DNA from: Nitrospirota bacterium
GTDB lineage: Bacteria; Nitrospirota; Nitrospiria; Nitrospirales; UBA8639
Assembly: GCA_003235785.1 (NCBI GenBank)
Contig: QJYE01000438.1
Location: 1 to 17,110 of the forward strand
Direction of reading: 5' to 3'
DNA length: 17,110 bases
The position numbers and the translations under genes are program-made. How positions within the stretch are numbered: position 1 is the stretch's first letter; each line of letters begins with the position of its first letter. Shown here one piece after another: positions 1-7,360 of the stretch. The notes under the pieces were generated by a model, which saw only the letters and a list, made by a program, of their open reading frames with translations, was not told the DNA's origin and did no database searches.

Positions 1-162
1 GGCATTTAATTTTAATATTGAAATGTCAGAATCCGATACATAAAAGTTAGGAAGGCACTATCTCTAGCCCGAATTCACGAAATATGCTAGGCTAAAAGGG
101 ATTTCTAGTTCTTCAATAATCCCCCCGCCTGGCAACCAAGAGAAGGAACTCACGTCATTATT

Positions 163-2538
163 ATGCACATATTTTTTCGCATCGGAATTTCCATTTTGAT
201 CACTCTCCTTCTTGCCTGTACCCTCCAGGAGATGCAGCTAGGAGAAGAACTTGAGCAAAAAGGAGATTGGGACGGTGCGGTGGCAGCATATCGAGACGCT
301 ATCCGAAAAGAACCCTTCAACAAGGAACTGGACAAAAAGTTGCGACATGCCAAAATCCGGGCTGCCGAACAACATTTTGCACAAGGGCGGAATTGGCTAC
401 AGAAACGTCAGATTGCGGAGGCTCTTCAAGAATTTGAAATTGCTCTAGGTTTGGATCCAGAAAAACAAGAACACCACCAGGCACTCAATGACGCCTGGCG
501 CTTAAAATCAGCTCGTGAAACCCTCCTTGACGCCAAACAAATGGAAAGCTTGGGGCGTTTTGACGAAGCCCTCGGACTCTATGAAACCGCTGTCGAGTTA
601 GACCCCTCCTTAGCGGAAGCCGTTGAAGGGATTACTCGAGTGGTTCAGCAGCAACAAGAAACCCAGACCATTGGCGGATCAGCCGAACCAGTCACCCTTC
701 GCTTTCAAAATACTCGGTTAAAACAGGTGTTTGAAATTCTTGCGAGAACCGCCAACATCGACATCTTATTTGATAAGGATGTGCGGGATGATTTGGTGAC
801 AATCTTTACCAAGGATACCCCATTTAATGAGGCCTTAAATCTCATCTTAACGACCAACCAGTTGTTTGCTCAACGAGTGGGTCCCGATCGTCTTCTGATC
901 ATTCCGGATACCAAGCAAAAACGAGAACAATACGAAGAACTCCAAATTCGCACATTTTATTTATCCAATGCTAAAGCCAAAGATATGGCGAATTTGCTTC
1001 GCACGATTTTGGAAACGAAGCGAGTCTATGTGAACGAACCCTTGAACACCGTCGTGATACGAGACGAACCCGATAAAATCGCATTGGCGGAACAAATAAT
1101 CCTGGCCAATGATCGACAGGACGCGGAGGTCCTGTTTGATGTAGAAGTCTTGGAAGTGAACCGGACAAAAACACAAAAGCTAGGATTGAATTTTGCCAAA
1201 CAAGCCGGCTTTGGGGTCTTCCCGCCCGGAACGGAAACCTTTAATACCATTCCTCAAACATTTTCATTTGAGCAATTGACCAGCCTTGGCAAAGATTCTT
1301 TCTTATTTACCTTTCCCAGTAGTATTTTATTGAATTTTTTCAAGCAGGAATCAGAAGCTAAAACCCTATCTTCTCCCAAGCTTCGCATTCTTAATAATCA
1401 AAAAGGTTCGATCAATGTTGGCGATCAAGTCCCTATTCTTCTGTCGACGACGAATGTGCTGCCTGGTCAAGCCGCCACTGGTGCGGTTCCCACGACTTCC
1501 ACCGTCACGTCAATTGAGTTTAAGGATACCGGGATCAAATTAACCATTGAACCAACGGTACATTTAAATAACGCCATTACCTTGCGATTGCAAATAGAAG
1601 TCACGCGTTTAGGAGACCGGGTTATTTTACAAGCAGATCCCTTAATTACTCAATTTCGCTTTGGCAAACGAACTGCAGACACGGCCCTCAGCGTTCGGGA
1701 TGGCGAGACCGTTGTGTTGGCTGGACTCATTGCTGAAGAAGACAGAAAAACCCGAGACGCTGTTCCTGGTGTGGATGACATCCCATTAGTCGGAGACTTA
1801 CTGAGTAATACGGATACCGACAAAATCACCACAGAAGTGATTTTAGTTGTGACGCCTCATATTGTGCGAAAACTACATCCTCCACAATTGGCTAAACACA
1901 CACTCTGGTCAGGAACAGCTCAGCAATATGCAACCAAGCCGCAATTTATGACAAACAAACTGGGATCGACATCACTCTACAATGATGTCGGAGATGTCGG
2001 AGGGGAGAGTACTAACCAGGCTGTCTCCACGCCACCTCCTTTTGCTGATGAATCTCTGGCCGAGTCGAAAAAGGCGACCCTGGAACCCCCTGAACCTGTT
2101 CAAGAAGGTTCCAAGACATCCCAACCTGGAGCTTCAGGGCTTCAGGTTATTCCGGCGGCGGCTTCGATCAAAATTGGTGAACAAATTTCTTTGACTCTGC
2201 AAGGCCAAAACTTTTCCTCTGCAGAACGAACATCATTGGTCCTCACGTATGATCCAGCTGTTCTGACCTTCAAACAAGCTATTGAAGGACCATTTTGGAA
2301 GGGGCAGCAAGTGCCCCCCAGTCTCACCATTTCCGCTGTACCAAATGTTGGGCAACTCGTGATTCAAATGGGGCAACAGGGGAACCCCGTCCAGGGAAGT
2401 GGCGCGCTTGCCTCCCTGGTCTTCGAAGCCACGGGGGTTGGAACATCCAATATTCACATTCAAAATCCGACCGTGTTAGGAGCCAATGCTCAACCTGTGC
2501 CGGTCATGGTGCAACATGGGAGAGTCTGGGTGGAATAG
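163..2538 (+). CDS. gspD: Lipoprotein secretin (GspD/PilQ/MshL-like) with N-terminal TPR and C-terminal cohesin-like domain
   Basis: Outer-membrane secretin, the gated exit channel of a type II secretion or type IV pilus-type machine; 791 residues. Residues 1-19 form a lipoprotein signal with lipobox L16-L17-A18-C19, so the mature protein is probably lipidated. Residues 25-165 look like TPR-type helical repeats. An N0/STN-like domain spans about 177-250 and a short secretin N domain about 258-320. The secretin beta-barrel domain spans about 320-571, with conserved elements around SSPKL (403-407), the VRDGETVVLAGL segment (511-522) and a terminal VILVVTPHIV strand (559-568). A Pro/Ser/Glu-rich linker (about 572-655) leads to a cohesin-like beta domain (about 659-790). 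Canonical secretins end soon after the barrel with a short pilotin-binding S-domain, so this tail is unusual. A purine-rich AAGGA lies about 15 nt before the ATG, which is a long spacing. It is the first gene of the block. Secretin identity is seen clearly; whether the parent machine is T2SS or pilus is inferred. Confidence 0.93.
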   Translation: MHIFFRIGISILITLLLACTLQEMQLGEELEQKGDWDGAVAAYRDAIRKEPFNKELDKKLRHAKIRAAEQHFAQGRNWLQKRQIAEALQEFEIALGLDPEKQEHHQALNDAWRLKSARETLLDAKQMESLGRFDEALGLYETAVELDPSLAEAVEGITRVVQQQQETQTIGGSAEPVTLRFQNTRLKQVFEILARTANIDILFDKDVRDDLVTIFTKDTPFNEALNLILTTNQLFAQRVGPDRLLIIPDTKQKREQYEELQIRTFYLSNAKAKDMANLLRTILETKRVYVNEPLNTVVIRDEPDKIALAEQIILANDRQDAEVLFDVEVLEVNRTKTQKLGLNFAKQAGFGVFPPGTETFNTIPQTFSFEQLTSLGKDSFLFTFPSSILLNFFKQESEAKTLSSPKLRILNNQKGSINVGDQVPILLSTTNVLPGQAATGAVPTTSTVTSIEFKDTGIKLTIEPTVHLNNAITLRLQIEVTRLGDRVILQADPLITQFRFGKRTADTALSVRDGETVVLAGLIAEEDRKTRDAVPGVDDIPLVGDLLSNTDTDKITTEVILVVTPHIVRKLHPPQLAKHTLWSGTAQQYATKPQFMTNKLGSTSLYNDVGDVGGESTNQAVSTPPPFADESLAESKKATLEPPEPVQEGSKTSQPGASGLQVIPAAASIKIGEQISLTLQGQNFSSAERTSLVLTYDPAVLTFKQAIEGPFWKGQQVPPSLTISAVPNVGQLVIQMGQQGNPVQGSGALASLVFEATGVGTSNIHIQNPTVLGANAQPVPVMVQHGRVWVE

Positions 2539-3052
2539 ACCCGTCACCATGCGTGGCGTGACATTAATTGAACTTTTAGTGACGTTGGTGATTATGTTTA
2601 TTCTGGCATCGGTTGCCCTCCCCTTCACGAAAGTCAGCACAAAACGGTCGCAAGAACTTGAACTTCGCCAAAGCCTGCGAACGATGCGAGTGGCCATTGA
2701 TACGTTTCGCCGTGATTGGGCGCGAGACGGGAGTACGTTGTTAGGACCCTTATGCGTCAAAAACCAACTCACCTGTAAAGAGGAAACCGGAATCACTGGA
2801 TACCCTAAAACCTTGGAAACTTTATTGAAGGTTCAATTAACAGGAGGAGAGGCTCAAATAGGGCAACAGTCGGCAATTAGGCGATACCTACGAAAAATTC
2901 CCATTGATCCGATGACCGGTTCAACGGAATGGGGCATGCGCTGCTATCAAGATGAACCTGATGAATCGCGGTGGTGCGGGGAAGATGTCTTTGACATTTA
3001 TACTACCAGCGATAGAATTGCGATAGATGGGACCCCCTATCGTGAATGGTAA
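2516..3052 (+). CDS. GspG-like pseudopilin 1 (type III signal, cysteine-containing)
   Basis: Pseudopilin of a T2SS/T4P-type machine, processed by a prepilin peptidase and assembled in the periplasm. The cleavage motif is MRG|VTLIELL with Glu at +5, followed by a hydrophobic helix to about residue 36 (numbering from 2516; 178 aa). The body contains a GspG-like IPxDPMTG segment (129-135) and a tail ending DGTPYREW. It shares that tail with the next gene, so the two are paralogs. Four cysteines (80, 87, 143, 154) form two close pairs that could be disulfides; the paralog has none. The start is uncertain. ATG 2516 gives a 14-residue leader and overlaps the secretin gene by 23 bp. ATG 2549 gives a leader of only three residues (MRG), preceded by GGTGG. 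ATG 2486 is also open. Family is sure; its place as major or minor pseudopilin is not. Confidence 0.88.
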   Translation: MGESGWNRPVTMRGVTLIELLVTLVIMFILASVALPFTKVSTKRSQELELRQSLRTMRVAIDTFRRDWARDGSTLLGPLCVKNQLTCKEETGITGYPKTLETLLKVQLTGGEAQIGQQSAIRRYLRKIPIDPMTGSTEWGMRCYQDEPDESRWCGEDVFDIYTTSDRIAIDGTPYREW

Positions 3053-3453
3053 TGCGCGCTTTTGTACTAAATGGCAAAAAAGGCTACACTCTACTTGAAT
3101 TGATGATCGTGGTGGCGATTGTTGGGATATTAGTGTCGTTAGCGATTCCCAGCTTTCAACAGTCCGCGATGAAGGCTAAGGAAACAGCTCTCAAGCAAAA
3201 CCTTTTCACCATGCGCGCGGTCCTGGATCAATATTATGCTGATCGCGGAGATTATCCCGACAGCTTGGAGTCTTTAGTCGAAGCGAAATACCTTCGAGCC
3301 ATTCCCATGGATCCTTTGACGAAATCGTCAACAACATGGGTTGAAATTTATGAGGAGCAGGAAGAAGGCGATGATTCACCTGCAGGGGTCTATGATGTAA
3401 AAAGTGGGAGTGAAGACCTGGCACGCGACGGGACTCCCTACAAAGATTGGTAG
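3052..3453 (+). CDS. gspG: GspG-like pseudopilin 2 (probable major pseudopilin)
   Basis: Type IV pilin-like protein of 133 residues, close to the usual GspG length. The leader MRAFVLNGKKG is cut before Tyr12, followed by YTLLELMIVVAIVGILV with Glu at +5 and a transmembrane/assembly helix to about residue 33. The remainder is the typical GspG layout: an amphipathic helix with Met-Arg-x-x-Leu-x-x-Tyr-Tyr, a GDYPDSLESLV segment (66-76), an IPMDPLT segment (84-90) and a C-terminal DGTPYKDW. The calcium-loop region of classical GspG is only partly recognisable. The start was chosen at ATG 3052, which overlaps the upstream stop as TAATG; an in-frame ATG lies two codons upstream at 3046. Strong similarity in layout and tail to the preceding gene indicates tandem duplication. 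The presumed role is building block of the periplasmic pseudopilus. Confidence 0.9.
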   Translation: MRAFVLNGKKGYTLLELMIVVAIVGILVSLAIPSFQQSAMKAKETALKQNLFTMRAVLDQYYADRGDYPDSLESLVEAKYLRAIPMDPLTKSSTTWVEIYEEQEEGDDSPAGVYDVKSGSEDLARDGTPYKDW

Positions 3454-3462
3454 GTTATTGGT

Positions 3463-4401
3463 ATGAAACGTCTTTATCTTCAACACATGATTCTGAGTGG
3501 AACACTAATCCTGGCATTGGGGGCTTGCTCCCACAAACCCACCAAAGCGATGCAGGCTGATTCTCAAATAGAAGCCGCCTCTCCAGCACTCCAGCAATCG
3601 GTGCTACTGCAAGAAGCTCGATCTGAGGCAGGACATATGCGCGCCGAACTCGCCAGCTTGAAAATTCTCATGGCAAAACAAGCGGGAGAACTTCGATCGT
3701 TGCGAGAACAATCGCAATCCGTTCATGTTCGTGAACAAGACCAAGGCCAAGAATTGCAAAACATTCGAAGTCAACTCCTGTCAACACAAGCCGAACGTGA
3801 TCGACTCCAGAAAGAAAAGATGTCATTAGAAGGCCAGGTGGCGAGCATACCCGATACCTCTCAATTAGTATCGGATATTCAAGCCATCCGGAGTTCCTTT
3901 CAAGATATCATGAGCACCATCAAAGACTTAGCCTCAGACATCACCTTGATTAAACAAGAAATGCGCATCACCGCGAACAAGGTCAAACCACAACAGACCA
4001 AATTGAACTTGGCTCAACCAACTCCGGCATTGACCGATCAACAAACGCCAGACGCCAAAGGGCGCATTGTCATTCAGGAGGGGGCGACCTTATGGAAATT
4101 AGCCAAAGTCTATAAAGTTTCTGTTAGGCAATTGCGAGAATGGAATAACCTTTCCTCTGATCTCATTATGACCGGTCTTCGATTGAAAGTTGCTGAGCCA
4201 AGAGAAACAGGTGAAAACCGGCCCGACGACCTCAAAGCTTCCACGCACCCGTCAACACTCACAACCAAGGAAGAAACCATTGAGGCCCCGGTTCTCGAAT
4301 CTCCTCACCTGACAATGGAGCCTCGTGTTGATCCTCCTTCTGAACCAACACATATTCTTTCAATCGCGAGCCCAAAATCAGATTCACATGGGTCCCCCTA
4401 G
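3463..4401 (+). CDS. Coiled-coil LysM-domain lipoprotein
   Basis: Predicted lipoprotein of 312 residues with lipobox L19-G20-A21-C22. Residues 45-175 are heptad-rich and charged (Gln/Glu/Arg/Leu), suggesting a long coiled coil. A LysM domain lies at about 201-245 (EGATLWKLAKVYKVS, then REWNNL, then LRLKV), a peptidoglycan-binding fold. The C-terminal 65 residues are Pro/Thr/Ser/Glu-rich and look disordered. It sits inside the secretion operon, 9 nt after the pseudopilin stop, and its own stop overlaps the next start (TAGTG). The context suggests it anchors or spaces the machine relative to the cell wall, perhaps standing in for GspB- or FimV/TspA-type factors. That role is inference; LysM and lipobox are seen directly. 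No dedicated Shine-Dalgarno is evident. Confidence 0.85.
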   Translation: MKRLYLQHMILSGTLILALGACSHKPTKAMQADSQIEAASPALQQSVLLQEARSEAGHMRAELASLKILMAKQAGELRSLREQSQSVHVREQDQGQELQNIRSQLLSTQAERDRLQKEKMSLEGQVASIPDTSQLVSDIQAIRSSFQDIMSTIKDLASDITLIKQEMRITANKVKPQQTKLNLAQPTPALTDQQTPDAKGRIVIQEGATLWKLAKVYKVSVRQLREWNNLSSDLIMTGLRLKVAEPRETGENRPDDLKASTHPSTLTTKEETIEAPVLESPHLTMEPRVDPPSEPTHILSIASPKSDSHGSP

Positions 4402-5606
4402 TGTCCAGGTTTCATTACAGAGCCGCTCGTCCGGATGGAACGATTGTTGAAACAGATACCGAAGGGGAAACCCCTCGCGCCGTTCGCGCACAGTTAGAAG
4501 CACAAGGCCTGTTAGTTCTTGATCTCAGTGGATCGGGGACCCGCCCTAGCCGTTCAATGACCTCTCGACAGCGGCCATTAGCGCCAAGAGATTTTTTGGT
4601 GTTTAATCAGGAGTTTCTCGCCTTGGTCAAAGCAGGCTTGCCGATGTTGCGATGTTTTGATTTGCTCACCGATCGTCTTGCACCAGGCGGGTTTCAACAG
4701 GCCTTGCAATCTGTTCGAGAACGAATTCGCGGCGGCTCATCCATCTCTGAAGCCATGTCCATGCATCCAATCTATTTCCCTGAACTGTATCAAGCCTCTC
4801 TGAGGGCTGGAGAACAAGCCGGAAATCTCCCGGAAGTTCTCAGTCGGTATATCGACTATTTAAAAATGCTCATTGGAGTTCGGGAAAAAGTGGTCAAAGC
4901 CACCATTTACCCGATATTTCTCTTAGGTTTTGGGATACTAGTCACGATGGGATTATTATTTTTCGTACTCCCGTCCTTTGCCGAAGTGTACCAAGAAAGT
5001 CGCGTAGAATTGCCCTGGGCAACGCAACTCTTACTGGACGTGACCAATTCCGCCAGCCAATGGATCATCGGCCTCGTACTCGTTCTGGGAACCGCTGGAG
5101 TCTGGGTATATTGGTGGAAAAAAACGCCTCAAGGACAATGGCGCATTCATTGGTTGCTTCTCAATGCCCCCATCGTGGGCCCGTTATTTCTGAAGAACCA
5201 AGTCATTCGCCTGGTCAGGACCCTTTCAACAATTTTAGGAGGAGGAATTCCTTTATTATCCGCCCTTCAAGTCACCGCCCAATCTATGCCCAACAAAGTG
5301 TTTGCCAGAGCTCTGAATTCGGTCATCACCCATGTTCGAGAAGGCACCAGTTTCTCTGCCGCCCTCAAAAAAGAGAAGTTTCTTCCTAGCCTGACATTGG
5401 AAATGATCGAGGTCGGTGAAACCACGGGAGCATTGGAAGCCATGCTCTTTGAAGTGGCAGAGTTTCATGAAGGAGAATTAGATTTTCAATTATCTCGAAT
5501 GATGACGTGGATTGAACCCATTTTTATTATTCTCATCGGGGTTATTTTAGGAGGAGTCGTGATTGCTTTGTATCTTCCGATTTTCCAAATGGCCGGAGCC
5601 GTCTAA
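4401..5606 (+). CDS. gspF: Inner-membrane platform protein GspF/PilC
   Basis: Polytopic inner-membrane platform protein on which the ATPase acts to assemble or retract (pseudo)pili; 401 residues, close to the usual GspF length of about 405. The N-terminal 45 residues match the short FHYRAARPDG-type beta domain seen before the first T2SSF repeat. T2SSF domain 1 spans about 65-190, with the NQEFLALVKAGLP signature, and domain 2 about 266-392, with VRTLSTILGGGIPLL. Probable membrane segments lie at about 168-192, 221-238 and 370-395. It starts with GTG sharing one base with the upstream stop (TAGTG), so it is translationally coupled. The ATPase gene follows 23 nt downstream, in contrast to the E-F order of many T2SS operons. 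Confidence 0.95.
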   Translation: MSRFHYRAARPDGTIVETDTEGETPRAVRAQLEAQGLLVLDLSGSGTRPSRSMTSRQRPLAPRDFLVFNQEFLALVKAGLPMLRCFDLLTDRLAPGGFQQALQSVRERIRGGSSISEAMSMHPIYFPELYQASLRAGEQAGNLPEVLSRYIDYLKMLIGVREKVVKATIYPIFLLGFGILVTMGLLFFVLPSFAEVYQESRVELPWATQLLLDVTNSASQWIIGLVLVLGTAGVWVYWWKKTPQGQWRIHWLLLNAPIVGPLFLKNQVIRLVRTLSTILGGGIPLLSALQVTAQSMPNKVFARALNSVITHVREGTSFSAALKKEKFLPSLTLEMIEVGETTGALEAMLFEVAEFHEGELDFQLSRMMTWIEPIFIILIGVILGGVVIALYLPIFQMAGAV

Positions 5607-5629
5607 CAAGTCACATTGAGCGATAAACC

Positions 5630-7360
5630 ATGACCACACCTGTCAAACGCATGCCCTTTGAAGAGATCTTGGTCAAAAAAGGTCTGATTCTTGAGCGAGA
5701 AAAAGAGGCTCTTTTGGAAGCCGCCAAAACCTCTAATCAATCGATTGCGTCCATTTTATTAGAACGGGGCACGTTGACGGAGGACTCGGTGGGTCAAATA
5801 TTAGCTGATCAATATGGGTTATCTTGGAATAGCTTGGAAGAATTCCGTATCCCCACCTTCCTCATGGAATCTATTCCGGTTGAATTGATGCATCGGTATG
5901 AATTCGTTCCAATGGAACAGGAGGACGATGTCCTCACCATTGCCATTGCCAAACCCCAAGACCTTCGTATGATTGATGAGTTAGAGCATCAGTTAGGCTA
6001 TGAGTTGCGTTTAGTCGTTTCATCTCAATCAGCCATACTCGAAGCCTTAAGTAACAGTGAGGGCAATAGTCAGGTTCTGACACGCATTAAAGCCGAATTG
6101 GATCCTGTTCTCATCAAAGAAGATGAAAAAGGGGAGGAAGTCCTTTCGGTCGAACGAATTACGCAAGATCTCAGTCCTGTCGTCAAACTGGTGAACACCA
6201 TTATTTTAACAGCGCTACAGAAGCATGCCAGTGATATTCATATCGAACCGACAGAGCGGGCGGTTGACGTGAAATTCCGCATAGATGGGGTGCTCTATTT
6301 AGCCATGGACCCGCTTGACACCGGAATTCACCTTTCCCTGATTTCCCGACTCAAGATCATGTCAGAACTGGATATTGCTGAACGGCGCACCCCACAAGAT
6401 GGCCGGTTTAAATTATTGCTGAATCAACGCACCATTGATTTTCGAGTGTCCATTCTCCCCAGTGTCTATGGCGAATCGGTAGTTATCAGGATTTTGGACA
6501 AACAGCATGTCTCGGTAGGCGTCCAGGGTTTGCGCCTGGAAGCCTTGGGCTATACCGGAGAAGATCTGCAGCGATTTCGACGAGCCATTACGCGTCCGTA
6601 TGGCATGATCCTGGTCACGGGCCCGACAGGAAGCGGGAAGACAACTACCCTGTATGCCGCCTTAAATGAAGTCCATACCGACGAGGACAAAATCATTACG
6701 ATTGAAGATCCGGTTGAATATCAATTGAAAGGCATCGTCCAAATTCCCGTCAACGAGAAAAAAGGCCTCACCTTTGCCCGAGGGCTTCGTTCCATTTTGC
6801 GACATGATCCTGACAAAATTATGGTCGGAGAAATTCGTGATCTCGAAACCGCGCAAATCGCCATTCAATCGGCGTTAACCGGGCATTTGGTCTTTTCGAC
6901 TGTTCATGCCAATAACGCCTTTGATGTGATCAGCCGATTTGTCAATATGGGTATTGAATCCTACAATTTTGTCGCCTCGTTAAGTTGCATCCTGGCGCAA
7001 CGCCTGGTCCGATCCATTTGTCCTCACTGCCGAGTGCCCGTGGAAATTCACCCTGATCAATGCCTGGAGTCGGGCATTGATTACGACACGGTGAAACATC
7101 AAACCTTCTTTGAAGGCAAGGGATGTAATGAATGCCATGGGTTGGGGTTTAGAGGTCGGAAGGCCATTACAGAATTTCTCGATATGACCGATTCCATTAA
7201 AGAAATGATTTTAGCTGGAAAATCCTCTTCGGAAATTCGCGTGGCCGCTATGGCACAGGGCATGACGTCTCTACGGCAAGCAGCCTTGGCAAAGGTATTT
7301 CGAGGAGAAACGACGCTCAAAGAAATCAATCGAGTGACTCCCGTGGAAACAATATTATGA
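5630..7360 (+). CDS. gspE: Secretion/pilus assembly ATPase GspE/PilB-like
   Basis: Cytoplasmic hexameric ATPase powering pseudopilus assembly; 576 residues. The N-terminal region (8-150) has the MshEN/T2SSE_N fold pattern: two LVxxG-type repeats, then a second subdomain with IAIAKPQD. The core is canonical: an ASDIHIEP segment (200-207), Walker A GPTGSGKT (331-338), the Asp box IITIEDPVEY (355-364), Walker B IMVGEIRD (397-404) and the His box STVHANNA (423-430). A zinc-type tetracysteine motif follows (C464/C467 and C499/C502), as in GspE and MshE. In both N-terminal repeats the Arg-Leu-Gly triplet typical of c-di-GMP-binding MshEN domains is replaced (Pro9-Phe10-Glu11 and Ser38-Ile39-Ala40), so nucleotide sensing may be lost. 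The start at 5630 has no strong Shine-Dalgarno; ATG 5651 is an alternative. The stop overlaps the next start as ATGA. Confidence 0.96.
   Translation: MTTPVKRMPFEEILVKKGLILEREKEALLEAAKTSNQSIASILLERGTLTEDSVGQILADQYGLSWNSLEEFRIPTFLMESIPVELMHRYEFVPMEQEDDVLTIAIAKPQDLRMIDELEHQLGYELRLVVSSQSAILEALSNSEGNSQVLTRIKAELDPVLIKEDEKGEEVLSVERITQDLSPVVKLVNTIILTALQKHASDIHIEPTERAVDVKFRIDGVLYLAMDPLDTGIHLSLISRLKIMSELDIAERRTPQDGRFKLLLNQRTIDFRVSILPSVYGESVVIRILDKQHVSVGVQGLRLEALGYTGEDLQRFRRAITRPYGMILVTGPTGSGKTTTLYAALNEVHTDEDKIITIEDPVEYQLKGIVQIPVNEKKGLTFARGLRSILRHDPDKIMVGEIRDLETAQIAIQSALTGHLVFSTVHANNAFDVISRFVNMGIESYNFVASLSCILAQRLVRSICPHCRVPVEIHPDQCLESGIDYDTVKHQTFFEGKGCNECHGLGFRGRKAITEFLDMTDSIKEMILAGKSSSEIRVAAMAQGMTSLRQAALAKVFRGETTLKEINRVTPVETIL

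Noticed and set aside
54..68. GG...GC pair before the secretin gene resembling a sigma-54 promoter
   Set aside because: The spacing between GG and GC is 11 rather than 10, and the TT before GC is missing. Pilus and secretion genes are often sigma-54 dependent, but this match is too poor to call.
65..94. TAGCC ... GGCTA inverted repeat upstream of the secretin gene
   Set aside because: A five-base stem with a 20-nt loop and no T tract is expected by chance. I cannot identify a promoter in 1-162 with confidence either.
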